Source: Methylovirgula sp. HY1 | GTDB lineage: Bacteria; Pseudomonadota; Alphaproteobacteria; Rhizobiales; Beijerinckiaceae | NCBI RefSeq assembly: GCF_019343105.1 | Contig: NZ_CP073764.1 | Coordinates: 620,001-684,000 of the forward strand | Direction of reading: 5' to 3' | Length of the DNA stretch: 64,000 bases | Shown here: in pieces, positions 18,024 through 27,239 of the stretch | How positions within the stretch are numbered: position 1 is the stretch's first letter | Layout: every line of letters begins with the position of its first letter | The notes under the pieces: model-generated | Told to the model about the DNA's origin: nothing | Databases searched by the model: none | The model's input: the letters and a program-made list of their open reading frames with translations, nothing else | Position numbers and translations under genes: made by a program

Positions 18024-18896
18024 GTGACGGGTGGGTCTGTGCGGAGCGAAGGTGGTGTCGCGGTCGTCCAAAGGATCGCCGCGTTGCGGGCGCGCATCGT
18101 GCGCTGGCGTGCCGAAGGCGCCCGGATCGCGCTGGTGCCCACCATGGGCGCGCTGCACGCGGGTCATATCTCGCTGGTAGAAGCAGCCAAACAGCGCGCG
18201 GATCGGGTCGTGATGACGATTTTCGTCAATCCGACGCAATTCGCGCCGAACGAGGATTTCTCGGCCTATCCACGCCGCTTTGCCGAGGATGCCGAGAAAT
18301 TCGTCGCCGCCCAAGGCGATCTCATTTTCGCGCCTGAAACGAGCGACATGTATCCGGAGGGCTTTGCCACCACCATTTCGGTCGCAGGTCCAGCGAGCGT
18401 AGGTCTCGAAGACAAGTTCCGGCCGACGCATTTCGCCGGCGTCGCCACGGTCGTCGCCAAGCTGCTGACCCAATGCCGGCCGGACGTCGCAATCTTCGGC
18501 GAGAAAGATTATCAGCAATTGAAGGTTATCATGCGCATGGCGCGCGATCTCGACCTTGAAACGGAAATAGTTGGCGTACCGACATTGCGCGAGCCGGACG
18601 GTCTCGCCATGTCCTCGCGCAATCTCTATCTCTCGACTGCGGAACGGGAACGTGCGCCTGGCCTTTTCCGCGCTTTGACGCGATGCGCGGCGGCGATGCG
18701 ATCAGGCGCCAAGATCACGGCGGCGCAAGACGCGGCCGGCGCGACGCTCGAAGCCGATGGATTCGTTCTGGATTACCTCGAGGCGCGCCATGCCGAAACT
18801 TTGGCACCCGTCACGCAGCTCGGCGAAGGTCCAGTCCGGCTGCTCGCGGCGGCGCGTCTCGGCGCGACGCGACTGATCGACAACATCGCTGTGTGA
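18024..18896 (+). CDS. panC: Pantothenate synthetase
   Basis: Joins pantoate and beta-alanine using ATP, the last step of pantothenate (and so coenzyme A precursor) synthesis. Motifs of this nucleotidyltransferase-fold ligase are complete: VPTMGALHAGHISL (HIGH-type ATP motif), VNPTQFAPNEDFSAYPR, FRPTHFAGVATVVAKLL, FGEKDYQQL and the KMSKS-like SSRNLYLS. About 290 residues is normal. The start is uncertain: GTG 18024, with GAAAGG 10 bases upstream, is used, but GTG 18039 or TTG 18018 could also serve. No panB is nearby. Confidence 0.94.
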   Translation: MTGGSVRSEGGVAVVQRIAALRARIVRWRAEGARIALVPTMGALHAGHISLVEAAKQRADRVVMTIFVNPTQFAPNEDFSAYPRRFAEDAEKFVAAQGDLIFAPETSDMYPEGFATTISVAGPASVGLEDKFRPTHFAGVATVVAKLLTQCRPDVAIFGEKDYQQLKVIMRMARDLDLETEIVGVPTLREPDGLAMSSRNLYLSTAERERAPGLFRALTRCAAAMRSGAKITAAQDAAGATLEADGFVLDYLEARHAETLAPVTQLGEGPVRLLAAARLGATRLIDNIAV

Positions 18897-18936
18897 CACA
18901 GGACTGAAGGCGGTCGGCGCGCCGTGGTTCGCCAGA

Positions 18937-19179
18937 TTATTTTGCGGCCGTCATTTCCCCGGCATCCTTGCGCTCCAGGAACTGGAGTGCTTCTTTCACC
19001 AGAGGATCGAGATCCACACCGCCGTTGGTCGCCATATGCGCATAGATCTGCTTACGCATGCGGGGTTCCCAGAATTTCGCGATGTGATCGCTGATGCCTT
19101 CGACGGCCGTATCATGGCCGGTGCTGGCGAAGAATTTGCCAATCTGATTGGCCATATAGACGAGTTTGTCAGGCGACAT
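18937..19179 (-). CDS. fdsD: NAD-dependent formate dehydrogenase delta subunit
   Basis: An 80-residue small subunit or assembly factor of the soluble Mo-containing formate dehydrogenase. It matches the FdsD pattern: LVYMANQIGKFFAS near the N-terminus, HIAKFWEPRMRKQI in the centre and DPLVKEALQFL at the end. ATG 19179 (MSPDKLV) is taken as the start; a GTG at 19194 would add five residues. The start lies inside the end of fdhD, with an 11-base overlap, so it is translated with the operon as the last gene. Confidence 0.9.
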   Translation of the reverse strand: MSPDKLVYMANQIGKFFASTGHDTAVEGISDHIAKFWEPRMRKQIYAHMATNGGVDLDPLVKEALQFLERKDAGEMTAAK

Positions 19180-20029
19180 GGCGGTTTGTTTCACTCAACA
19201 TTTTGTCGGGATGGGTGAAGATTTCGAAATCCTGCCGGCGGGCGACGCCGATGAGTGTCATCCCGCTTTCTTCGGCAAGCCGAATAGCGGCCGCGGTCGG
19301 GGCGGAGACAGCGGCGAGAACCGGCGCATCGAGCCGCGCGGCCTTTTGAATCAATTCGATCGAAACGCGGCTCGTCATCACGATGATGCCCGCCGTCGCA
19401 TTACGTCCATTGCGGACCAGCGCACCTGCGAGCTTGTCGAGTGCATTGTGACGGCCGACATCTTCGCGCAGCGCGACGAGGCCTTCCGCCTCGGTCCAAA
19501 AGCCTGCGGCATGAACCGCATGCGTCGCGGCATTTAAGCTCTGCGCCGGTTCGAGTGACGCCATCGCCGCGACCAGCGCCTGCGACGTTAGCCGCCATGC
19601 GGGCTGCGTAACCTTCGGCAGAGGCCGCATGGCGGCTTCGAGACTTTCGACGCCGCAGAGACCGCAGCCGGTCGGGCCGGCCATGCTGCGCTTGCGGGCG
19701 ATATAGGCCTTGCCGCGCTCACCCTTCAGCCACATCTGCACTTCGATGCCGAGTGGTGTCGAGATCACTTCGAGGCTGTCGATATCGGCGGCTTCGTCGA
19801 TCACGCCTTCCGTCATCGAAAAGCCGATCGCGAAATCTTCGAGATCGCAGGGCGTCGCCATCATCACCGCATGCGTCGCGCCATTATAGGTAAAAGCGAT
19901 GGCGATTTCGTCAGGCACGCAACGTCTTGTCTCGACGGCCAGCATGCCGCGCTGGGCAATGCAGGCCGCCTCGATTGTCGGGGCAGGAAGCGCCAGCGGC
20001 ACTTCCTGATCTTGGTCTTTCGAACTCAT
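19169..20029 (-). CDS. fdhD: Formate dehydrogenase accessory sulfurtransferase FdhD
   Basis: Moves sulfur from the IscS desulfurase to the bis-MGD molybdenum cofactor, which is needed for formate dehydrogenase activity. The 286-residue product keeps the FdhD markers: FAIGFSMTEGVI, the Cys loop GPTGCGLCGVESL with the paired CxxC cysteines that carry sulfur, ALREDVGRHNALDKLAGAL and TSRVSIELIQKAA. ATG 20029 overlaps the fdsA stop by four bases, so it is translationally coupled to its client enzyme; the longer frame upstream is inside fdsA and is discounted. It is inserted between fdsA and fdsD. Confidence 0.95.
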   Translation of the reverse strand: MSSKDQDQEVPLALPAPTIEAACIAQRGMLAVETRRCVPDEIAIAFTYNGATHAVMMATPCDLEDFAIGFSMTEGVIDEAADIDSLEVISTPLGIEVQMWLKGERGKAYIARKRSMAGPTGCGLCGVESLEAAMRPLPKVTQPAWRLTSQALVAAMASLEPAQSLNAATHAVHAAGFWTEAEGLVALREDVGRHNALDKLAGALVRNGRNATAGIIVMTSRVSIELIQKAARLDAPVLAAVSAPTAAAIRLAEESGMTLIGVARRQDFEIFTHPDKMLSETNRHVA

Positions 20030-22872
20030 TCCGCAGCTTCGACGGTCCCGGCAATCCGGCGGCTCTGTTCGGAGAGTTCGCGATACCGCTCCTGCCAATC
20101 GGAAGGACCGTTGGACGTCGAGATCTGAACCGCCGTCACCTTATATTCAGGGCAATTGGTCGCCCAATCCGAGAAATCGGTGGTCACGACATTGGCCTGG
20201 GTCGATGGGTGATGGAAGGTCGTATAGACGACGCCGGGCGCGACGCGATCGGTGACCTTGGCGCGCAGTGTCGTTTCGCCGGTGCGACTCTGCAGCTTGA
20301 CCCAGTCGCCATCGCGGACGCCGCGCTGTTCGGCATCATGCGGGTGGATCTCCAGGAGATCCTCCTCATGCCAGAGCGAGTTGGCGGTGCGCCGCGTCTG
20401 CGCGCCGACATTATACTGGCTCAGGATGCGGCCCGTGGTCAGCAGCAACGGGAAGCGCGGTCCGGTCTTCTCGTCGGTCGGCACATATTCGGTCAGAACG
20501 AACTTGCCCTTGCCGCGCACGAAGTGATCGATATGCATGATCGGCGTGCCTTCCGGCGCCTCGTCGTTGCACGGCCATTGAACCGAACCGACCTCGGCGA
20601 GATGTTTGAACGACACATTGGCGAAGCCAGGCGTCGTCGCGGCGATCTCGTCCATCACTTCGCTCGGATGGCTGTAGGGCATGGGATAGCCGAGAGCCTC
20701 GGAGAGCTTCAGCGTGATCTCCCAATCGCCATAACCGTTCTTCGGCGCCATCACTTTGCGGATGAGCTGAATCCGGCGCTCGGCATTGGTGAAGGTGCCG
20801 TCTTTTTCGAGGAAGGTGGAACCCGGCAGGAAGACATGCGCGTAATTCGCCGTCTCGTTCAGGAAGAGATCCTGGACCACGACGCATTCCATCGCCTCGA
20901 GTCCGCGCGCCATATGATGCGTATCGGGATCAGACTGCAGGATGTCCTCACCCTGAATATAGATGCCCTTGAAGGTGCCTTCGACCGCCGCATCGATCAT
21001 GTTCGGAATGCGCAGGCCCGGCTCATTTTCGAGCGGCACTTTCCAAAGATCTTCGAACATCAGCCGCGTCGCGTCGTCGGAGACGTGCCGATAGCCGACG
21101 AACTCATGCGGGAAGGAACCCATGTCGCAGGAACCCTGGACATTGTTTTGCCCGCGCAGCGGATTAACGCCGACGCCTCTGCGGCCGATGTTGCCAGTGG
21201 CCATAGCGAGATTGGCGATCGCGATGACGGTCGTCGTGCCCTGGCTATGTTCGGTGACGCCGAGACCGTAATAAATCGCAGCATTGCCGCCCGTCGCATA
21301 AAGCCGCGCCGCGGCGCGGATCTGTTCGGCCGGTACGCCGGAGACTTTTTCGACCTCTTCCGGGCTGTTGCGCGACTCGGAGACGAAGCGCGCCCAATCG
21401 GCAAACTCGTCCATGTCGCAGCGTTCGCGAACGAAGACTTCGTCGACGAGGCCCTCGGTCACGATCACATGCGCGAACGCGTCGAGGATGGCGACATTGG
21501 TGCCGGGCTTCAGGGGCAGATGGTAATCAGCCTGCACATGCGGAGTGCGGACGAGATCGATGCGGCGCGGATCGACAACGATGAGCTTGGCGCCCTTGCG
21601 CAGCCGCTTTTTCATATGCGAGCCGAAGACCGGATGCGCGTCGGTCGGATTGGCACCGATGACGAGAATGACATCGCTGTCTTCGACCGAATCGAAATCC
21701 TGCGTGCCTGCCGAAGTGCCATAGGTGGCCTTGAGGCCATAGCCGGTCGGCGAGTGGCAGACGCGCGCGCATGTGTCGACATTATTGTTGCCGAAGGCGG
21801 CGCGGATCAGCTTTTGAACCAGATAGGTCTCTTCATTGGTGCAGCGGGAGGAGGTAATGCCGCCGACCGAGTGCTTGCCATATTGGCCCTGGATGCGCTT
21901 GAACTCCGAGGCGGCGTAATTGATCGCCTCGTCCCATGAGACCTCGCGCCAGGGATCGCTGATCTTCGACCGGATCATCGGCTTCAGAATGCGTTCCTTG
22001 TGTTGCGCATAGCCCCAAGCGAAACGGCCCTTGATGCAGGAATGGCCGTGATTGGCCTTGCCGTCCTTGTAAGGCACCATGCGGACGAGTTCATCGCCCC
22101 GCATCTCGGCTTTGAAGGTGCAGCCGACGCCGCAATAGGCGCAAGTGGTCACCGCCGAATGCTCGGGCTGGCCGATCTCGACGACATTCTTTTCGATCAG
22201 CGTCGCGGTCGGGCAGGCTTGCACACAGGCGCCGCAGGAGACGCATTCGGACTCCATGAAGGGCTGTGCCTGGCCCGGCGATACGCGGCTGCCAAAGCCG
22301 CGGCCATCGATCGTCAGCGCGAAAGTCCCCTGGACTTCTTCACAGGCGCGGACGCAGCGATTGCAGACGATGCATTTGGACGGATCATAGTTGAAATAAG
22401 GGTTCGAGACGTCCTTCTGATCCTTCAGATGGCTCTCGCCCTCATAGCCATAGCGCACTTCGCGAAGGCCCACGGCACCGGCTTGAGTCTGCAGTTCGCA
22501 ATTGCCATTCGCCGAGCAGGTCAGGCAATCGAGAGGATGGTCGGAGATATAAAGCTCCATCACACCCTTGCGCAGCGCCTTGAGCCGCGCCGTCTGGGTC
22601 TTGACGGCCATGCCCGGGGCAACCGGCGTCGTACAGGAAGCAGGCGTTCCGTTGCGGCCCTCGATTTCGACCAGGCAGAGCCGGCAGGAACCGAACGCGT
22701 CAAGCATATCGGTCGCGCAGAGCTTGGGGATCTCGGTGCCCATTTCCATGGCCGCACGCATGATCGAAGTGCCGGCCGGTACGGTGACCGGAGCACCGTC
22801 GATCGTGAGTGTGACGAGCTGGTCGGATTTGACCGCCGGCGTGCCGTAATCGGTCTCGTGGATGAGCGTCAT
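20026..22872 (-). CDS. fdsA: NAD-dependent formate dehydrogenase alpha (catalytic) subunit
   Basis: Oxidises formate to CO2 at a bis-MGD Mo centre. The 948-residue product has domains in the FdsA order: a [2Fe-2S] domain (Cys 52, 63, 66, 80), a His-ligated [4Fe-4S] segment (His 112, Cys 116, 119, 125), two ferredoxin [4Fe-4S] motifs (Cys 167-177 and 210-220), the Mo-proximal [4Fe-4S] motif (Cys 244, 247, 251, 279), then the molybdopterin domains. The metal-binding residue is Cys 371, followed by the conserved His 372 (ARVCHSPTGYG), so this is a Cys and not a selenocysteine enzyme. A cofactor-binding C-terminal domain ends the protein. Confidence 0.97.
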   Translation of the reverse strand: MTLIHETDYGTPAVKSDQLVTLTIDGAPVTVPAGTSIMRAAMEMGTEIPKLCATDMLDAFGSCRLCLVEIEGRNGTPASCTTPVAPGMAVKTQTARLKALRKGVMELYISDHPLDCLTCSANGNCELQTQAGAVGLREVRYGYEGESHLKDQKDVSNPYFNYDPSKCIVCNRCVRACEEVQGTFALTIDGRGFGSRVSPGQAQPFMESECVSCGACVQACPTATLIEKNVVEIGQPEHSAVTTCAYCGVGCTFKAEMRGDELVRMVPYKDGKANHGHSCIKGRFAWGYAQHKERILKPMIRSKISDPWREVSWDEAINYAASEFKRIQGQYGKHSVGGITSSRCTNEETYLVQKLIRAAFGNNNVDTCARVCHSPTGYGLKATYGTSAGTQDFDSVEDSDVILVIGANPTDAHPVFGSHMKKRLRKGAKLIVVDPRRIDLVRTPHVQADYHLPLKPGTNVAILDAFAHVIVTEGLVDEVFVRERCDMDEFADWARFVSESRNSPEEVEKVSGVPAEQIRAAARLYATGGNAAIYYGLGVTEHSQGTTTVIAIANLAMATGNIGRRGVGVNPLRGQNNVQGSCDMGSFPHEFVGYRHVSDDATRLMFEDLWKVPLENEPGLRIPNMIDAAVEGTFKGIYIQGEDILQSDPDTHHMARGLEAMECVVVQDLFLNETANYAHVFLPGSTFLEKDGTFTNAERRIQLIRKVMAPKNGYGDWEITLKLSEALGYPMPYSHPSEVMDEIAATTPGFANVSFKHLAEVGSVQWPCNDEAPEGTPIMHIDHFVRGKGKFVLTEYVPTDEKTGPRFPLLLTTGRILSQYNVGAQTRRTANSLWHEEDLLEIHPHDAEQRGVRDGDWVKLQSRTGETTLRAKVTDRVAPGVVYTTFHHPSTQANVVTTDFSDWATNCPEYKVTAVQISTSNGPSDWQERYRELSEQSRRIAGTVEAAE

Positions 22873-22883
22873 GGCCTAAGTCC

Positions 22884-24434
22884 TCATTCGGCCGCGACCG
22901 CGGTATGCGGCCGGAAATCCTCTGGGAAGTGACGGAGTGCGCTAATGACAGGATAGGGCGCAAAACCGCCAAGGGCACAAAGTGAACCAAATTTCATGGT
23001 CTGACAGAGATCTTCCAAAAGCGTGAGATTGGCGGCGACGTGTTCGCCCTTCATCACACGTTCGACCGTCTCCTGGCCGCGCGTCGAACCGATCCGGCAT
23101 GGGGTACACTTGCCGCAGCTTTCGATCGCACAGAATTCCATCGCGAAACGCGCCATGTCTGCCATATCGACCGTGTCGTCGAAGACGACGATGCCGCCAT
23201 GGCCGATGAGCCCGTCGGCCGCTGCAAAGGCCTCGTAATCGAAGGGCGTGTTGAACAGCGCGCGCGGGAAATAGGCGCCAAGCGGGCCGCCGCACTGCAC
23301 CGCGCGAACCGGCCGTCCCGACAAAGTCCCGCCACCGATCTCGTCGACGATTTCGCCGAGAGTCAGACCGAAAGCGGTTTCATAAAGGCCGCCATAGCGG
23401 ACATTGCCGGCGATCTGCAACGGCATGGTGCCACGCGAGCGGCCCATACCGAAATTTGCGTAAGCGGCGGCGCCTTCGGCGAGAATGAAGGGTGTTGCAG
23501 CGAAAGACAGAACATTGTTGACGACGGTCGGCTGCTGGAACAGGCCCTTATGCGCCGGAAGCGGCGGCTTGGCGCGAACGATGCCGCGCTTGCCTTCGAG
23601 GCTTTCGAGCAGAGCGGTCTCTTCGCCGCAAACGTAAGCGCCGGCGCCCATCCGAAGCTCGATGTCGAACGTATGGTTCGAGCCTTTGATGTTGGTGCCA
23701 AGCCAGCCGGCAGTGCGTGCCAGCCGCAGCGCCTCGTTGAATGTCTTGGCCGCATGCGGATATTCCGAACGGCAATAGACATAACCCTTCGTCGCACCGA
23801 TCGCGACGGCGCAGATCACCATGCCTTCGATCAGCATGAACGGATCGTCTTCCATCACCATGCGATCGGCAAAAGTCCCGCTATCGCCCTCGTCCGCATT
23901 GCAGACGACGTATTTGCGGGCGCCGGCGCAATCCGCGACGGTTTTCCATTTGATGCCGGTTGGGAAGCCGGCGCCGCCGCGGCCGCGCAGGCCCGATTGC
24001 GTGACTTCGGCGATGATGGCAGCCGGACCGATCTCTATGGCACGCGTAAGCCCACGCCATCCGGCATGGGCTTCATAATCTTCGAGCGACAGAGGATCGG
24101 TGATGCCGCAGCGGGCGAAAGTGAGGCGCGTCTGCTTGGCAAGGAAAGGATGCTCCTCCGGCTTGCCGATTCGCAGCGCATGTGCGCCGCCATTCAGAAA
24201 ATCGGCATCGAAGAGCGAGGCGACGTCGGAAACGCTCACAGGCCCGTAGGCGATGCGGCCGGCCGATGTTTCGACCTCGATCATCGGCTCGAGGAAGAAC
24301 ATGCCGCGTGAGCCATTGCGGACGATCGTGACGGCCGCACCGCGCGCGCTGGCGAGTTCGGTGATCTTGCGTGCCACGCGGTCGGCACCGAGCGCGAGAG
24401 CGACAACATCCTTGGGGACGAAAACGCGCGTCAT
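22884..24434 (-). CDS. fdsB: NAD-dependent formate dehydrogenase beta subunit
   Basis: The diaphorase subunit (516 residues), homologous to NuoF, passes electrons from the alpha subunit to NAD+. An N-terminal thioredoxin-like domain (about 1-110) precedes the FMN/NADH domain with GLRGRGGAGFPTG at 148-160, followed by YVVCNADEGDSGTFADR and GAGAYVCGEETALL. A C-terminal [4Fe-4S] motif, SCGKCTPCRIGS, lies near residue 435. The start ATG overlaps the stop of fdsG by four bases, and fdsA follows after 11 bases, consistent with one transcript and one complex. Confidence 0.97.
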   Translation of the reverse strand: MTRVFVPKDVVALALGADRVARKITELASARGAAVTIVRNGSRGMFFLEPMIEVETSAGRIAYGPVSVSDVASLFDADFLNGGAHALRIGKPEEHPFLAKQTRLTFARCGITDPLSLEDYEAHAGWRGLTRAIEIGPAAIIAEVTQSGLRGRGGAGFPTGIKWKTVADCAGARKYVVCNADEGDSGTFADRMVMEDDPFMLIEGMVICAVAIGATKGYVYCRSEYPHAAKTFNEALRLARTAGWLGTNIKGSNHTFDIELRMGAGAYVCGEETALLESLEGKRGIVRAKPPLPAHKGLFQQPTVVNNVLSFAATPFILAEGAAAYANFGMGRSRGTMPLQIAGNVRYGGLYETAFGLTLGEIVDEIGGGTLSGRPVRAVQCGGPLGAYFPRALFNTPFDYEAFAAADGLIGHGGIVVFDDTVDMADMARFAMEFCAIESCGKCTPCRIGSTRGQETVERVMKGEHVAANLTLLEDLCQTMKFGSLCALGGFAPYPVISALRHFPEDFRPHTAVAAE

Positions 24435-24907
24435 GGTGCACGGACCTCATCGATCGCTTCGGCGAGTTTTTCTTTGTCGAATCGGCCGATCGGCAGATCG
24501 TCGAGAAGGGCGGAGGGGCCGGTGGCGCAGAGGCCGAGACAATAGACCGGCTCGACGCTGATCTCCCCGTCCTGTGTCGTTTCGTGCCAGCTAACGCCGA
24601 GTTCGGCCAGCGCGGCGCGCGCGATGGCTTCGCTGCCGAGGCTCTGGCAGGCCTCCGCGCGGCAGATCTTCAGGATATGGCGTCCGCAGGGTTCCCGCCG
24701 GAAGTCATGGTAGAAGGTTAGGACGCCATGGACCTCGGCGCGCGAAAGGTTCAGCGCTTCGGCGATCAGCGGCACCGCCATATCGCTGACGAAGCCGAGC
24801 TCTTCGTTGAGGGCATGGAGAATCGGCAATAACGGCCCTTCCAGGCCGAGATGTTCGGCGATGATTTGTCGGGCGCGGCCCTCGTCAAAGACAGGCGTCT
24901 CAGGCAT
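24431..24907 (-). CDS. fdsG: NAD-dependent formate dehydrogenase gamma subunit
   Basis: A 158-residue thioredoxin-fold [2Fe-2S] protein homologous to NuoE. The four cluster ligands are visible as Cys 82 and 87 (ICRAEACQSLG) and Cys 123 and 127 (YCLGLCATGPS). The helical N-terminal half includes LPILHALNEELGFV and VHGVLTFYHDFR. It is the first gene of the operon fdsG-fdsB-fdsA-fdhD-fdsD, and the LysR-type regulator lies upstream on the same strand. Confidence 0.96.
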   Translation of the reverse strand: MPETPVFDEGRARQIIAEHLGLEGPLLPILHALNEELGFVSDMAVPLIAEALNLSRAEVHGVLTFYHDFRREPCGRHILKICRAEACQSLGSEAIARAALAELGVSWHETTQDGEISVEPVYCLGLCATGPSALLDDLPIGRFDKEKLAEAIDEVRAP

Positions 24908-25085
24908 GTTTCCACCAACACCTTGAATGAGCTGCGCGAATTCTCGCCTCGCGCGTTTTTATCCGGACATGCGGCGTCGACTATTGGAAGTCGATTGATC
25001 GCGCGCGCCCCTGAGATTGGGTTCCCCGGGCATCTGGCATACGAGCCATATGACAAAAAAGATTAAACTTCCTCGCCTTTAGATC

Positions 25086-25110
25086 AATAAAGCCGTTCCG
25101 TAGCTTTATT
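25086..25110. promoter_or_regulatory. Palindrome, candidate LysR-type operator upstream of fdsG
   Basis: AATAAAG (25086-25092) and CTTTATT (25104-25110) are exact inverse repeats separated by 11 bases, the geometry of a T-N11-A LysR-type box. It lies in the 224-base gap between the LysR gene and fdsG, about 180 bases upstream of fdsG. It might instead be part of a terminator for the LysR gene, but no U-run follows on that strand. Confidence 0.45.
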
Positions 25111-25131
25111 TGTTTTTTCTATTAATGGCGC

Positions 25132-26031
25132 TCAATCTATAGGAGTTTGCATTGCACAAATGCTTTTCGCTTCCGCGAAAAGCGCTGCCGCAAGCGGTGC
25201 CATTGGTTCACGAAAAGGCACGACAAGGCCGATTTGATGGACGACTTCCGGTTCGATGATCGGAATCGATCTGATGGGCTCGATGAGGCCGAGCGTTTCC
25301 ACCAGTTTTTCTGCCATGATGCTGGCCCAACGCCCTGTACGGACATGCGCAAAAAGCGCGATGACTGAATTCGATTCGAGTGTCGGAGCCGCCTCGGTGC
25401 CGGTGCTTTTCAGCAAATGATCGATGATCCGGCGGTTCTGCATATCCGGCGTGAGAAGGCAGAGCGGGATGCGGCCGACTTCCGCCCAGGTCACACTATC
25501 GTGTTCGGCAAAAGGCGCGTCGGCAAAAGTCACGAGTCTATATCGTTCGATATAGAGTGGCAGACTGCGCACATTGCCGAGGGGTTCATTGTCGAGATAG
25601 CTGATGCCGGCATCGATCTCGAGATTGTCTAGCGCGGAGAGAATTTCGACCGACGTCATCGATAAGACGCTGAAGCGCACGCTCGGATGCTTGGCGCGAA
25701 ACGGCGTCGTCAATGAAGCGACCATCGAAAGCGCGGTCGGAATCGCTGCGATTCGCAAATGGCCAACGAGACCGCTCTTCAAGATGCGAACATCCTGGCG
25801 CATCGCACGTGCATCGCCGACGATTCGTTTTGCCCATTCGAGGACACGCTCGCCTTCCGCCGTCAGCCCATGAAAGCGCGAGCTGCGGTTGACGAGCAAC
25901 ACGCCTAACGAGTCTTCCAATTGCTTGATCGCGGCGGACAGGGTCGGCTGCGTCACACCGCATGTCTCGGCGGCGCGGCTAAAACTGTGCTCGCGCGCAA
26001 CAGCGATGAAGAATTCCAGTTTGTCGATCAC
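25132..26031 (-). CDS. LysR family transcriptional regulator
   Basis: A 299-residue DNA-binding regulator. The N-terminal winged helix-turn-helix (residues 1-60: KLEFFIAVAREHSFSRAAETCGVTQPTLSAAIKQLEDSLG) is typical, and the rest is the two-lobed effector-binding domain. It lies directly upstream of the formate dehydrogenase operon on the same strand, where many C1 bacteria carry FdsR-like regulators, so control of fds genes by formate or a related metabolite is a reasonable inference. Its own promoter would be in 26032-26375. Confidence 0.92.
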   Translation of the reverse strand: MIDKLEFFIAVAREHSFSRAAETCGVTQPTLSAAIKQLEDSLGVLLVNRSSRFHGLTAEGERVLEWAKRIVGDARAMRQDVRILKSGLVGHLRIAAIPTALSMVASLTTPFRAKHPSVRFSVLSMTSVEILSALDNLEIDAGISYLDNEPLGNVRSLPLYIERYRLVTFADAPFAEHDSVTWAEVGRIPLCLLTPDMQNRRIIDHLLKSTGTEAAPTLESNSVIALFAHVRTGRWASIMAEKLVETLGLIEPIRSIPIIEPEVVHQIGLVVPFREPMAPLAAALFAEAKSICAMQTPID

Positions 26032-26375
26032 GGGACGTCAAAACGGGCAAGCATTATTCATCCTCTTCACAGTTGATTCCCTTTATGGGTTCGTCGATGC
26101 CAATTGCGAGGCTTGCGCTTTTGGCCTCGCTGCGCAAGCAGGAAGATAGGAGGAGGGAAGATCTCGGCGGGACGATCCCAACCCGCGGCGCGACACGGAT
26201 AGGCGACGCTTCAGGCGTTCCGCGCGGCCAGCGCTGCGGCATGATTTTGCGCCGCAAGCGACCCGATAGAAGGGAAATAAGGTCAGCCCCGGCTTTGTAC
26301 CAGTGCCGAAACGCGCATTTCGTGTCAGGTGCCTTTTCAGTTTATTATATCAGGTGTGCGCGACCGCCGCGTCGC
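26032..26375. other. Intergenic region with overlapping hairpins
   Basis: No gene is seen in these 344 bases between xth and the LysR gene; both are on the minus strand, so the region should hold the LysR promoter and any xth terminator. Two hairpins share bases and exclude each other: GCGAGGC/GCCTCGC (26106-26112 with 26124-26130) and GCTTGCGC/GCGCAAGC (26111-26118 with 26132-26139). Confidence 0.45.
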
Positions 26376-27152
26376 TCACGCGAGGGCTATCCGGATCGGC
26401 ACATGATCGGAGGGCTTGTCCTCGCCACGCCGCTCCTTGTCGATCGTCACATCGACCAGCTTGTCGGCGGCGGAAGGCGACAGAAGCAGATGATCGATGC
26501 GTATGCCTTTATTGCGCTGCCAGGCGCCGGCTTGATAATCCCAAAACGTATAAAGTCCCGCCGCATCGCTTACAGCCCGTAACGCGTCGGTGAACCCGAG
26601 GTTGATGAGGGCGCGAAATTTCTGTCGCGTCTGCGGAAGGAAGAGAGCATCCCCGGCCCACGCAGCGGGATCATAGCAATCACGCGGTTCAGGAATCACA
26701 TTATAATCGCCAGCGATGATCAGCGGCTCCTCGAAGCCGAGCAGGCGCTCGGCATGCGCTATGAGCCGATCCATCCAGGCCAGCTTATACGAATATTTGT
26801 CCGTATCGGGCGGGTTGCCGTTTGGCAGATAAAGACAGGCGACCCTGACGATGCCTGCGTCCGCAGGCACGATCGCTTCAACGTAGCGCGCATGCGTATC
26901 GCCGTCGTCGCCGGGCAGGCCCCGCGTCACCTCGATCGGGCTTTTCGACAGAATGGCGACGCCGTTGAAGCCTTTTTGCCCATGAACGGCGGCATTATAG
27001 CCGCAGGCCTCGACTTCGGCATAAGGAAAGGCCTCGTCGACGCATTTCAGTTCCTGCAGGCAGAGCACATCGGGGCCAACCTCTTTGAGATAGCGCAGAA
27101 GATGCTCGAGTCTCTGGCGGACCGAATTGACGTTCCATGTGGCGATCTGCAA
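26376..27152 (-). CDS. xth: Exodeoxyribonuclease III (AP endonuclease)
   Basis: A base-excision-repair nuclease that cuts at abasic sites. The 258-residue product has the exonuclease III motifs: IATWNVNSVRQR at the N-terminus, LCLQELKC with the metal-binding Glu, GDYNVIPEPRD with the Asp/Asn pair, and IRIDHLLLS followed by KPSDHVPI with the catalytic Asp-His. TTG 27152 is used as the start because GAGGA lies 8 bases upstream and homologues begin with this residue; a further TTG at 27167 exists. Confidence 0.93.
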   Translation of the reverse strand: MQIATWNVNSVRQRLEHLLRYLKEVGPDVLCLQELKCVDEAFPYAEVEACGYNAAVHGQKGFNGVAILSKSPIEVTRGLPGDDGDTHARYVEAIVPADAGIVRVACLYLPNGNPPDTDKYSYKLAWMDRLIAHAERLLGFEEPLIIAGDYNVIPEPRDCYDPAAWAGDALFLPQTRQKFRALINLGFTDALRAVSDAAGLYTFWDYQAGAWQRNKGIRIDHLLLSPSAADKLVDVTIDKERRGEDKPSDHVPIRIALA

Positions 27153-27239
27153 GGCGGCAGTCCTCAAGCAGGTGGGGCGAGCGCGCTTTAGCGCATTGTT
27201 CGGCGCATGTCTTATCCGATGTCTCGGAGGCTTGGGCGA

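Noticed and set aside
19927-21939. 670-codon frame antisense to fdsA and fdhD
   Set aside because: Same reason: the opposite strand has fully convincing formate dehydrogenase genes.
25086-25110. Rho-independent terminator of the LysR gene
   Set aside because: The hairpin is there, but on the minus strand it is not followed by Ts; the T-rich run lies on the other side.
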